Below, in pieces: positions 20,801 to 31,276 of a stretch of 64,000 nt of DNA. Source of the DNA: Ascidia mentula. Its lineage: Eukaryota > Chordata > Ascidiacea > Phlebobranchia > Ascidiidae. Below the pieces are notes generated by a model, which saw nothing but the letters and a program-made list of their open reading frames with translations, did no database searches and was not told the origin of the DNA. The stretch's first letter is position 1. Every line of letters starts with the position of its first letter. The position numbers and the translations under genes were made by a program. Location of the stretch: contig OX387200.1 of the NCBI GenBank assembly GCA_947561715.1, forward strand, positions 7,814,501-7,878,500, given 5' to 3'.

Positions 20801-23800
20801 TCACAACCAAAGAATTACATTGATCTCTTTGACAATTTCACGTCCAAATCAATATTTTAATTACAATATTTCTTGAGTGAGCTGCAGACACGACCAATTT
20901 TTCGACCAATTAAGTTTTATAAATGCAGCTTAGAGAGACTGCTGATGGCCTTACCAGCCAAATCACGAAGCGAAGTCTGAGTTTCAGTGGCCGTCATCCG
21001 TTGGGTCCCAATATAAAGGACAAACTGCCACTGATAAACCTTGGTGGAAGGCACTTTGGCAGTATTTAAGTTAGCTGCAGACAAGTGCACTAATGCGACC
21101 ATTACGCTGTCATTACTGTAGCTTTGTGACTGGATATATAAGTTCTTATTTTTGGAATACTGCAGGTGGGCGAGAAGTGTGTCAAGGAGATTATTCGTTT
21201 ATGGCTTACTTTTACTCGATTCCTAACGTGCAAAGTTTTTGGGCTGGATGATCTCTTATTTCCGACGAATGGGTGATCTCGTCGGCTCGTGCCTTCAAGT
21301 AATTGTGTTGCATTTGTTGTATTCTAAATTACAAAGCAAGATATTCAGCAGCTTGTCTGTATTCAGTAACTTCCTAAACACAATTTCCTGATAAACATTT
21401 TCTTTGCGAACCAGCTCAGCTAACGCAGTCGCAACGTATGGAGTTGTTTTGGGAGAACATAATCGATTGAAGAATTCCAGTACAAAACAATTCTTCACCT
21501 TGTCTGAAGTTATATTCCATCCGAGCTTTAGTTCATCAACTTTGAGCTTCGATTTTGCTCTTCTCAGGGTAAGCGCAGTTTTGAATCGGAGTATACTAAA
21601 TTTAAAACAAGTACAAACTGGGACATTAAAACGCTCATTTATCTAATTTTGAGAAGAAAGTTCAATCACTATGTTCTGCATTTGTCATTTTTGCCCCAGA
21701 AGAGTTTGTTGTGAAAGAACTAGCACAACTTGAGAGTTGATTGCTTACATTTTAGCACTTGGTTTTCGTTGCAACACTCTTTCATTTTACAACTACAAAT
21801 AGTTGTGTTGCTTGCGACAGACCATAGACATTACAATAGAAAAGTGACCGCTTACTAATGAATGGAATTTGCGTTATTTTGGTTTACGTGAACTGTTTAT
21901 TTGCCAGCTATCGAGAAAAGCCACGTTCATCCAGTTTGTGATGCCCGTCAATATGGTGCCAAGTGGAACTGAAACAGACGATGTTGGAGGTCCGTTTGCC
22001 GGAACAACTTGCTATGTGGCGGTCTGGGGATTCACAAGTTTGTATTTACAACTTTCGGAGTTTACAATTCGTCTTTCGGTTCAGCATTGGCGCTTGCAGA
22101 GAAACATGTGTATTAATCCTGATTCTTCGACGCCTCTTCTAAACTACAAAATATTTTTTAGTTGAAATCTTTACTTTACGAATATTTTTTAATAAATAAT
22201 TATTAACACCTAATCTTTAAAGTGGACAAAATGTAGCCCCCAATGAGACACTGTCTTAAAACCAACAACAGGAATAAGCGGGTAGGAAATGTTTGAAACA
22301 AAATGTTTCTGATTACCGTCAGTCGGTTTATTTTTGAAATTTGAAAAATCGATTACGCCTACAAAGGCACCATCAGTTTCTGCAAACAAAGTGCAATGAA
22401 GCACTCGAATCTGCCTGTACACAAAGTAGGCAAGCAAGTAAAAAAAAACTAAATGGTGAAAACTGTGCCCTCTACCACTGCATCCACACAACTACGAACT
22501 GCACTGCCGTGCAAGGCTCTCTAACACCGGAGGCAGAAAGATAAACGAGTGCGAATCACGTGAGCACGTAAAATAGTAATGACGACCCGCCCATAAACAC
22601 CCAACATCCAGCAAAACTACCAGCAATTGCTAACGAATTCGGAGAAGCATTTTTTGAATGTTCATTGAGGTTTGTGTGCGGTTCAGTCATTTCGTTTCGC
22701 ACACATCCTGCCTTTCGGCCATTGGATATTCTACAAATACCACCGAAAAACAATTTGAAATGCTCGGGTGCGTTCCTGGCTGAATTCCAATCTGACCGGT
22801 GCTGTGTCCATTTTGTTGAAAATTTATTTTTGGTTCGGCCAACATATTGTTTCCGACAGGTTATGCACATCGCAACACAAATGCCGAAACTTGCACCCGT
22901 TAGATGTTGCAGCAGTTTATATTGTTTTCCTGCTTTTGTTGTTATTGTGGACGTTTCGTCAACCATGGATGTGTGATTACGATAGTGTCCGCACAATGCG
23001 CATCGCCCACAAGGGTAGCTATCAGGAGAGTTGTTGCAGTCCGTTTGCAACGCTAGTAATAAATAAAATTAAAATAAAATATGTTATGTGCCAAAGAGGC
23101 TAGTTGCCGGTAAATTGTTAAAATGTTACCCAAGGAGGGTGGTCGTTTGTAAACTTGGGCCTGGATTTGGTGTTAGAGCGCCTTGCACAACAGTGCAGTT
23201 CGTACTTGTGTGGATGCTGTGGTAGGGGCCACAGTGTTCACCTGTTAGTTTTTTTACTTGCTTGCCTAGTTTGTGTACGGGAAGCTTTGAGTGCTTTAAT
23301 GCATTTTATTTGCAGAAACTGATCATGCATTTGTAGGCGAAATCGATTTATCAAATTTCAAAAATAAACCGACTGACGGTAATCAGACACACATTGTTTC
23401 CAACTTTAGTTATTAACATTAATAAAAATTACTGAAAACCTGATTTTGTTGCAGCCACGACTGGACCAGTTTCCGACGTATTGCTCCAACTTGCCTTTGA
23501 CATCGTTCCAATCACAACTTGCTCTTCGTTAACAGTATCGTGGGGATCATTCAGCGTGTCTGCCGGAGACCCAAAGTTTTGTGGTCAAAGCATGGTTACG
23601 GGAGGGCTTTGCGCTGTGAGTACTTCTGATGCACAATAAAATGTTCAAGAAAAAATGCGCCTCGACAAAAAAGTAAAATGTGTTATGTGCCAAAGAAAAT
23701 AAGCTACACTAACTTGCCACCAGCAAAATTGCGACTAGCAAGAAGATTTACATTGTAAGCAATTTCAAATGAAGTTATTTTATTCAATCCTGAACATTCA

Positions 23801-24036
23801 ATGCAGGGCGACGTTGGAGGTCCTCTTGTCTGCCGCCATTCCAATCAAGGAACATTTCTCAATCCTTTTTCCTACAATTCTCAATCCTGCAGTAGCTTAA
23901 ACGTCTTTAGCAAGGTTCGTCCTACTACTCCCAGTCCCAAGTGTAAGTGAAAAACTTTGGAAGTTTACTAATAGACAATTTCCTCGCACAGGTAGCAGAC
24001 GTGCGTGTGTGGATTGACGGGGTCATTTCTGTTTAA
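17814..24036 (+). pseudogene. Cys-rich serine protease homologue SPH-2 with premature stop
   Basis: Exons 17814-17874, 18209-18304, 18475-18633, 18922-19155, 19781-19900, 19990-20079, 20432-20518, 20625-20711, 21166-21298, 21415-21568, 21908-22037, 23455-23615, 23807-23914, 23992-24036. All splice sites and frames match SPH-1, but exon 9 has TGA at 21249-21251 (codon 340) where SPH-1 has GGA. The predicted product is a 339-residue secreted protein made of the Cys-rich modules plus the first strands of the protease-like domain. Downstream exons are otherwise open. Exon 13 has a 9-nt in-frame loss. His is Arg (SSARAF), Asp is kept (FDFALLR), Ser is Val (GDVGGPLVC). It could be a recent pseudogene or a functional truncated protein. 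AATAAA at 24099-24104. Confidence 0.8.
22287..23408 (-). mobile_element. Penelope-like element relic in SPH-2 intron 11
   Basis: Most complete of the four relics. A minus-strand frame at 22556-23050 (164 codons) carries CxxC...YVGRTKNKFSTKW..HRSDW, the GIY-YIG motif region of Penelope-like elements, after a Cys-rich stretch (CGRCALCGHY). Inverted arms lie at about 22287-22535 and 23160-23408. The reverse transcriptase domain is absent, so the element is dead. Confidence 0.75.
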
Positions 24037-24176
24037 CTTTACGACAGGACGCAACGCCACATCGGGCGGCTTGCGAGAAGCAACATATACTCAGATTTAA
24101 TAAACAACGCACATCACCAATGTTTGTCGTTTGCTTCAAGGGGTTAAAACAGAAATAAAATAGGTGAACGACCTGG

Positions 24177-24286
24177 TGCAGGGGTGCGGGGGTGCGGGGG
24201 TGCGGGGGTGCGGGGGTGCGGGGGTGCGGGGGTGCGGGGGTGCGGGGGTGCGGGGGTGCGGGGGTGCGGGGGTGCGGGGGTGCGGG
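24177..24286. repeat. G-rich 8-bp minisatellite
   Basis: About 13 tandem copies of GGGGGTGC. The paralogous sites at about 1497-1515 and 37535-37552 have only two units, so this copy expanded after duplication. The G runs could form quadruplexes. Confidence 0.9.
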
Positions 24287-24608
24287 TTCAGTTGGTAGCC
24301 AAAAGTAACCTATGTAAGCCAGCCAATTAATCAATAATTTCGGGTTCAGTTGGTAGCCACGCAATCTACAACCTAATACTTGAGGCCGATGTGGTAAACG
24401 CAAACGGGCTGATTTCCACTCGAGAAAAGCACGCCTTTTTCCTCGAGTATATAAGGTCGGTGTGGTCTCCGCGTGCATCGTGAACAAAACTTGTGAATTT
24501 GCTGCGCCTTTCAATATACCACCCTGGTGCAGAGAAATTTGTGATTAGCAAACACGTTTTGTGCTCATTTTTGCAGCAGAACAAGAGAACAACCGAACAC
24601 AAAAATAG

Positions 24609-25308
24609 CCTATGCTGTGGAAAAGGGAGTGGCTCTGTGCCGTCCCGAGGTCCCATAAGATTTCATCGAACCGGGCAGCAGTGTGTAGCCATTGAGGTTA
24701 CTGGTGAATGCGGAAGCTGCTACCGACACGATATGTGCTTTACTGCTTATGAACTAGAGCCGAGCTGCCTTGCACATTTGGATGCTGCATGCCCAGGAAG
24801 TAGGCTTAGTCACATACAGCAGCAGTTAAACAGCCCGTGATATATTCCGCTCAGGATTGTGTTTCGCCCAGGAGCATCGTCACCTTGTAATCATAGAAGA
24901 ATATAATTTTGTGAAATTATCACATTTATAGACTTTACACCGCCTGTGTTGAAATTGCGGCAGACATACTTGTTATAATCCATCTGAGCTTTAGTCAATC
25001 AACTATTAGCTTCAATCTTGCACTTCTCAGGTTAACCAAAGTGCAGGATGACGTTTAATGCAGGATGACGTTGGAGCTGCTCTTGTCTGCTGCCATCCCA
25101 ATCAAGTAAATCAGCCGTTACTTCATGTGTTTTTTTTCCTGCAATTATCAATCCTGCGGTAGCTTAAACGTCTTTAACAAGGTTCGTCCTACTACTACCA
25201 GTCCCAAGTGTAAGTGAAAAACTTTGGAAATTTACTAATAGACAATTTCCTCGCACAGGTAGCGTCTGCAGACGTGCGTGTGTGGATTGACAGAGTGATT
25301 TCTGCTTA
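24609..25308 (+). pseudogene. Relic SPH exons (exon 4-, 10-, 13-, 14-like), X2
   Basis: Shorter version of the X1 relic. The exon-4-like part (24609-24838) has TAA in place of CAA early on and ends at TGA. The exon-10-like part keeps only its last 60 bp. The exon-13-like piece is interrupted by stops, and the exon-14-like piece (about 25258-25308) carries a 6-bp insertion and keeps TAA. Confidence 0.7.
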
Positions 25309-26291
25309 ACATCAAAACAGGACACAACGCCACATCTGGCGGCTTATACTCAGATTTAATAAACAACGCACGTGATTTTGTCGTTTGCTTCAAGGGGTAA
25401 AACAGAAATAAAATAGGTAAACGACATGATTTTTTTGAGACCTAGAACGCCAACGCCATAATAAGTTTCTTGATTTTTTGCTTCTTCGATATTCGTTAGT
25501 GGGACTTGGCCTTAAACAATGCAAATTGATTTTACAATTAGCTATTTTTCGTCCTGTAGTCACCTGGGCCGAAAAGTTTCCAGAAAAGAAACATTCTATA
25601 AAATGTTTTCTTATTTCCTGGCTCGCTTCTGGCATACAAGAATACTCAACATACACAAAACCAGAGCTTCCGAAAAGGATCGTCGCAACGGATGTGTGCT
25701 TTGTTTTAACATTGTGAGGGCATCATTAGCTATGAGGATAATGAAAATGTTTGCAAAAATCTGTTAATATTCCCCTTTTGTTATATTACGAAAACTCATG
25801 GAGTACAAATTGACCTAATTTAAGGAAACGTCAATAACAATTACGAATATTGTTTAATCTTAATTGAATTGCTTTTGAAAAGTGTTTCAGCTCAACTCAG
25901 TATGGTTCGATATTCTGACCAAGGATTTTGTGTTATGGCCATCTAATCATTAAATTTTTGAAACAAATCATGCCTGCTTGACGTAAGCAAGGTGGCGACC
26001 ATATATGGTTGAACAATGGGATAGCTACGGGTTTTAAGTCTTTACGCTGTAACTTTAGTTTTGGCAAGTTTGCTTTAATTTTTCTCGTCTTTTCAAGACA
26101 CTGTCTCAACTATATGGCGTGGATTTAGAAAATATGTTAATAAAACACTTGGCTTTTGTGGCCATAACTTAGAATGACACTAAATCTGTATTTTCTTGAG
26201 TGCTGCAACTTGACAAGAGCTGCAATGCGATTTACTGTAACACAAAATATACTTTCAAGTATGGCGATTTTATTCAATATGTCCGGCGATT

Positions 26292-26808
26292 TCAAGCGCT
26301 AATGTCATTAATTTCTTCCATCCTTCGGAGAAACTCTTCAGCGTCGCTTTCGACAAGTTCCAACTTTTCAAACTCATCCAACAAGTTGATAATCTCTCGT
26401 TCCTGTTCTCCTGCAGCTGTGTAACAATAAATAGATTTGTGCAAAGGTTGTGCCACAATACTTTATGAGCCTCTTTGTTGGCTGTGATCTTTTTTAAAGT
26501 TAACAAACGTTTTAAGAAATGCCAACAAATGGCGAAAAACAAAGGAAAAACGCATTACGAAAACACAAGCTTCATGCACTTACCATTAATGGCGCCCTGT
26601 GCAGCACTGAAAAACAGAATAAGCCATTAAAAAATATGTACATAGGGCTATAAAACAAATTCTGTTACCCCTTAAGAGCTGTTTTCCCGACACTCTTGGC
26701 AACCTTGGCAGCCTTTTTGGCAATTTTTTTAAGCTTCGACCAACCTGCCTCCACATCCAAGACAAGCAGGGCAGCGAAGACCACAACAATGATTGCCAAC
26801 TTATTCAT
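26292..26808 (-). CDS. Cationic antimicrobial-type peptide precursor, family A (A2)
   Basis: Exons 26669-26808, 26584-26606, 26292-26416 (288 nt, 95 aa), intact splice sites. Differs from A1 in the mature peptide by Lys for Asn (AAKVAK instead of AANVAK), which raises the net charge, and in the microexon (AAQGAIN). As in A1, a CAG acceptor-like site lies 7 nt before ATG. Confidence 0.85.
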
Positions 26809-27675
26809 TTTAATCTGCAAATGTAACTCTGGTGTATATGTTAGTACTCATATTTATCGTATGAAACGAAGGATATATATATTTAGTTTAAGTGTTCTGA
26901 CGTATATATCTGAGTAAACGTAAAATCAACAGCACGGCGAAACAGGTTCTTAATATTTCCATCGACGACAAACTGCTTGATGCATTTCATTTTTCGGCTA
27001 ATAAAGCCTTCCAATCCAGCTGTCGCACTTTTCCGCAAAGAACAGCTTTTATGAGTCACGTGAAGCTGTTAAGTTAGATGGTAGTTACTCAAATAACGTC
27101 CCTGTTTCATATCACCACCATACTGCATCATGGTATTTAGTTTTATGCATTTTGTGAAACAGGAAACCCTTTTCAGCAGTATGGCAAACACGCATGCAGC
27201 AATACACTTTTGTACAGTTAACAATTTTCAGTCAGTAAGCCACACAACAATCCAATGTGGGAAGATTTTGTGATGAAACTTTTCTAAGCAATATTTTTGC
27301 AGCTTGTAATATGTGACAACAGAAAATTAATCAAAATGAAAGTATTAAAACACCCTTTTTAGTAAGCGTATGAGTAGCCTACAAACCCCTTTTGTCACAA
27401 GAACGATCGTGGATTATACAATGCGCCTTGACAAACGCTAACAGCAACACAACAACTTTGGTAATGTCATATACTATATTTGTGGGTACAAAACAAACTG
27501 GTTTGCAATTTCTTACAAATTAACAAAATATTCGTTATGAGAGTTTTGCAACAAAAGGCAGCGCCTAAAAATTACAGCTGCGGCAAATTGTTCCTGCTTG
27601 CACGAATAACAGTCTGTGCTGATGAAATGTCTCAAATCATCTGTAAGATTTTTTGTTTATTAAAAATATTCATGC
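26809..27675. other. A2 5' flank and A-B intergenic region, X2
   Basis: Shorter than in X1 and X3 because of a deletion near 27480-27545. TATATATA at 26873-26881 sits about 70 bp before the A2 start in minus orientation. No conserved coding signal. Confidence 0.4.
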
Positions 27676-28980
27676 TCAGAAATCAGAATTGTTCAACAGA
27701 TCATCAATATTGGTCATTTTGTCTCTCAGCTTGTTGTCGTCAATATCAAACTTGTTCATTTCTTCAAGGTCGTCCAGGAAGTCGATGGCTTCTCGTTCTT
27801 CTTCGCCTGTTGCAAGTGTTACGTGGTTGTGTTAAATCGAGTTAAACAACAAAATTCCTCGTCTTAAAGAAATGTGTCGTATGTTGCGCACATAAGTGAC
27901 AACAAAACCGTTTTGATAAACAAAGTGGAGCCAATAATATGAATTGTGTAAGCTGCATACAGATGGCCAACTGTTTCGACCTAAAAGGTCTCATCAGTGC
28001 CGCTGGTGTGAGTATCAGACGACTTTGCCGACCAAACGGCCAAGCAAGCTGCACTGATGAGACCTTATAATTGGCCATCTGTATGAAGATTACACGAAAA
28101 ACCGTTTTGTTTTCAAACTGATAAGGTTCACAGGCTTCGCAGCCAAGGCATTGCAGCCAAGCTGGATCAGCCACTTTTCCCGACAGGTCGGAGCGAGATC
28201 TGAAAAATCAAGCTCCCGGTGAGGTTTGAACTCACGACCCTGGACTAACCAGGCATTACTTCTGCGTTGTCTGATTACGGTGGTGGAGATCCTCTACGCA
28301 TGCGAAGGTCGCCTGACAAGTTGTGCGCTTGCGCACCAGTGTACCTTGGCCACAATATACCCCGTGAAGCCACTGAGCTCCTGTAGCTCAGTTGGTAGAG
28401 CGTTGGGCCTGGTTAGTCCAGAGTCGTGAGTTCAAACCTCACCGGGAGCTTGATTTTTTAGATCTCGCTCCGACCTGTCGGGAAAAGTGGCTGATCCAGC
28501 TTGGCTGCAATGCCTTGGCTGCGAAGCCTGTGAACCTTATGATCAGAATATTAGAGTTGTGATCGCCAAATATAAAGGGCCTGCGCAGTGGGGCGATCCC
28601 GCCTTGCTATGCGTAAGCATGGCATTACTTTTGTTTTCAAACTATTTTAAACAGACAAAAAGAAACAGTTTTAGGGATGAAGCTCACGTATCGGATGAAA
28701 ATGCCCTCCACGAACTTAACATTAAACAATGGTTTTTCAAAGAAAACATTTTAAAGCAGGTCTATCAACCTGCGAATTGATATATATCTTATTGCTTACC
28801 CGCTGCAGATAGAGCTGTCTTTAATCCACAGCAAATTTGAATCAATGTTAAAACGAGGCAACACAAAACTTTTTTGGCGCTCTTCAAAGCAAGGCCTTTT
28901 AAGTTGCTGAGCCACGAAGCTTCAACGTTCACCACGAGCATGAAAGCAAATACCACAACATATATGGCACACTTACTCAT
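27676..28980 (-). CDS. Family B peptide precursor with intron 1 turned into coding sequence (B2)
   Basis: A 33-bp deletion removed the intron 1 donor, and the intron 1 acceptor changed from CAG to TGG. The remaining 42 nt of intron stay in frame without a stop, so former exons 1 and 2 form one exon, 28800-28980 (181 nt, phase 1 end), followed by exon 3 at 27676-27806. The joined frame is 312 nt (103 aa). The insert puts 14 residues with four Cys (VLCCLVLTLIQICCG) between SAKK and LKTALSAAG. Start is the ATG at 28980; upstream in-frame TTG is not needed. Intron 2 (27807-28799) carries the hammerhead element and a SINE. It may be a new Cys-containing variant or a gene on the way to loss. Confidence 0.7.
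27916..28097 (-). mobile_element. Hammerhead-bearing short retroelement in B2 intron 2
   Basis: Paralogue of the B1 intron insertion, with the same 12-bp target duplication AAAACCGTTTTG (27904-27915 and 28098-28109), so the insertion happened before X1 and X2 separated. Confidence 0.85.
27951..28004 (-). ncRNA. Type I hammerhead ribozyme, sense within B2 intron 2
   Basis: Core as in the B1 copy: CUGAUGA (27997-27991), stem II, GAAA (27977-27974), stem III CAG/CUG and the UA cleavage dinucleotide. Stem I has one mismatch (plus-strand TGCCGCT instead of TGCAGCT at 27998-28004), so activity may be reduced. Confidence 0.8.
28120..28628 (+). mobile_element. Fold-back tRNA-derived SINE in B2 intron 2
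   Basis: A 509-bp insertion with a 15-bp target duplication TTTTGTTTTCAAACT (28105-28119, 28629-28643); the B1 and B3 introns have the single site. Two arms of 134 bp, 28121-28254 and 28407-28540, are inverted copies with one difference, around a 152-bp spacer. The right copy starts with a full tRNA-like head; the left copy is cut in the anticodon region. The long target duplication fits LINE-driven insertion. Confidence 0.85.
28377..28449 (+). tRNA. tRNA-like head of the SINE (73 nt)
   Basis: Folds as a cloverleaf: acceptor GCTCCTG/CGGGAGC (one G-U pair), D arm GCTC...GAGC, T arm GTGAG-TTCAAAC-CTCAC. The anticodon arm TGGGC-CTGGTTA-GTCCA leaves an extra nucleotide before it and would give anticodon GGT, unusual for a nuclear gene. 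A box (TAGCTCAGTTGGTAG) and B box (GTTCAAACC) are intact. Its place inside an insertion shows that it is SINE-derived, not a resident tRNA gene. Confidence 0.75.
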
Positions 28981-31248
28981 ATTCAATCCACAAAAATCTT
29001 GTTTTTAAAGCCAAATAAAATCATAAAGAAACGTTAATTGAAATATAAATATGCACATCAAAAAGCTCAGTTAAATTCCAATTAAAACCAGCATGTAATT
29101 CTAGTATTTGACCGTTGATTGCTAACTACAGTGTAATTTTTTTGCGCTCCTGTAAGTGTATAGTAACTGACATATGCTCGTTCCATTGCGCAAGCATGGT
29201 TATTTGCTTTTGTAATTAAGCAACCGCTGTAATGTTCACAGAATGAACGTTAACGATCCGAAGGTTCAAGAAGTTTAATAAAGTGCCAACATCCATTTAA
29301 ACGTGCTGTAATAGATATACAAAGTTGTCATAAAGCGGCTAAGAATAACGAATGCCTCGGATGGCACTTCTGCACGTGAAAATACGCTCGACAACTACTT
29401 ACAGGCGCGGCATGTTTATCAAAAAAACATCAGTACATTGGACAGTTAGGCAATACCCTGTGAGTTTTCGTGCAACTGGCAGCATTTGCTTATAATATCG
29501 CTCATGTTTTGAATCAGTTCGAGAATTGTCCCGAACTAACATTTACACAAAAAGTGTAAATGAATTAGATTTAGTCAGAACCACAAAATTGGAATCAGAT
29601 AATTCTGTTTTGTTTTATTGTTGGCGTAACATGAGATCAAGGCTTTTTTGTTCCATGGTGCTGCATGCACACTTTTCGAACGATCAGGGACACATTGATT
29701 GCTGTTCCGCACCTTAACAGTTTGTATATGTTCTTACGTACAAGAAACATTTAGCGAATTACCGCCACAAATCACAACGCGGCAAACAGCAAAGGAAGTA
29801 ATTGGACCATATGGTTCCTCTGCATGATGTCGGTGCTCCAACAGGATAAGCACGATCCCATAGTGCTTGCTCCAAACGATGAACATCGCAACGGACGAAT
29901 TTGTAACTCTTCGGCTGACTTTGTTAATTCGTTTTCTGGCAAATTTTGTCGATTATAATAAGATTTTGTAAACTATAGCATCTGGAATCTATGATAATTT
30001 TACCTCATTTATATTGCTTTTGTCCACGCCTCTTCCTTTGGGGTTAAACAGGTCCATGGCCCATTGTTATGAAGGACATGTTAATCGTTTATATCATAAA
30101 CTGTTGAATTCCCAGGAAACATTTACCATGTTACTTTGGCACCAAAATCGTCCAATACAATTGCACAATATATCCTCGTTTCTTAATGCTTAACACGTTT
30201 TATGTATGTCAGGCGCGAATGCTTTGCCTGTGCTTATGTTCCTTTCTATTCACAAGGAAAGTGCACCATTACACACGAGTGGCAAAATAACCCGATATCT
30301 AAGATTTTGTAGCATCCGTGAGGTAAAAATTTCCATAAAATCATAACATTGTACGCTGCATCATAATAAAAGAAATCAAGTGGGCTACACAAATAAACTC
30401 ACCCACGGGTAGATTTTGATTTCCAGTATAGCCAATGAGGTTGCTGGTGAATGTGGAAGCTTCTACCGATACGATATGTGCTTTACTGCTGAATAACTAG
30501 AGCCGAGCTGCCGTACACATGTGAATGATGCATGCCCAGGAAGTAGGCTTAGTCACATAGAGCACCAGTTAAACAGTGGTATTTTCCGCTCGGGATTATA
30601 TTGCGCCCAGGAGCATCGTCACCTCGTAATCATAGAAGAATATAATTTTGTGAAATTATCACATTTATAGACTTTACCGCCTGTGTGGAAACTGCGGCAG
30701 ACATACTTGGAGCAAAGTTTTTGCGGAAAAATATTTGCGCGCACGCATGTTCCTTGACATTATTCCAACACAATCAGAACATGGGCGGAGTTGAGCATTC
30801 TGCAAAAAACACATACTGCAAGACGACATACCTTTCGTTCTTGCCGATGCCACGTGTCAAAAGAAAATTATAATGTTGGATTCATTTCTCTCTCCAACAA
30901 AGTTAGAAAAATAAGTCCAAAGTTTGAAAATATTTGTTTATACCTTTACACTGAATGATATTAGGCTTTTACATTCTTATTTCCAAGTTTGTCGGGGCAA
31001 TTTTAAATCCAGCAATAATGTGGATAGATAAATGCGTTAGCTCGTGTTTTCAACGTGCTTAAAGCTGCATTATTACAATACGGGTATGAATCACGAAAAT
31101 AATACTGTAAGGACGAAACATCCTGTTTAATTGTCCCTGGGTATTAACAGCCCGCGTGGCAATGCAACAATTATCGATTTAGTATCCACGTACTGCGTTG
31201 AACAGACAGTCCAGTCCACATCAGAAGAAACAATTAAAATTTTTGCAG
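28981..31248. other. Spacer between B2 and SPH-3
   Basis: Holds a decayed exon-4-like piece at 30433-30592 and the conserved 5' flank of SPH genes (about 30670-31248). A C-gene-like flank fragment is at 30205-30310. No intact gene seen. Confidence 0.5.
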
Positions 31249-31276
31249 GTTGCTTACTATTGGTTTCTGAAGAATC
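31249..31276 (+). promoter_or_regulatory. 5' UTR bounded by a splice acceptor (SPH-3; also 9383-9411 and 17786-17813)
   Basis: In all three SPH genes TTTTTGCAG ends 28-29 nt before the ATG. This is either the end of a 5' UTR intron or a spliced-leader trans-splicing site, a process known in ascidians. No TATA box was found near it. Confidence 0.5.

Larger units (their letters stand above)
22620..30950. repeat. Tandem duplicated unit, copy X2
   Basis: Second copy of the X unit, from intron 11 of SPH-2 through A2 and B2 to the 5' flank of SPH-3. Compared with X1 it has gained the G-rich minisatellite (24177-24286) and the 509-bp fold-back SINE (28120-28628). Confidence 0.85.

Noticed and set aside
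24181..24285. CRISPR-like regular repeats
   Set aside because: No spacers; it is a simple 8-bp G-rich minisatellite in a eukaryotic genome.
28377..28449. Functional threonine tRNA gene
   Set aside because: It sits inside a dated insertion with a target duplication, has an extra nucleotide before the anticodon arm and an anticodon rarely used in nuclear genomes; SINE head is a better explanation.
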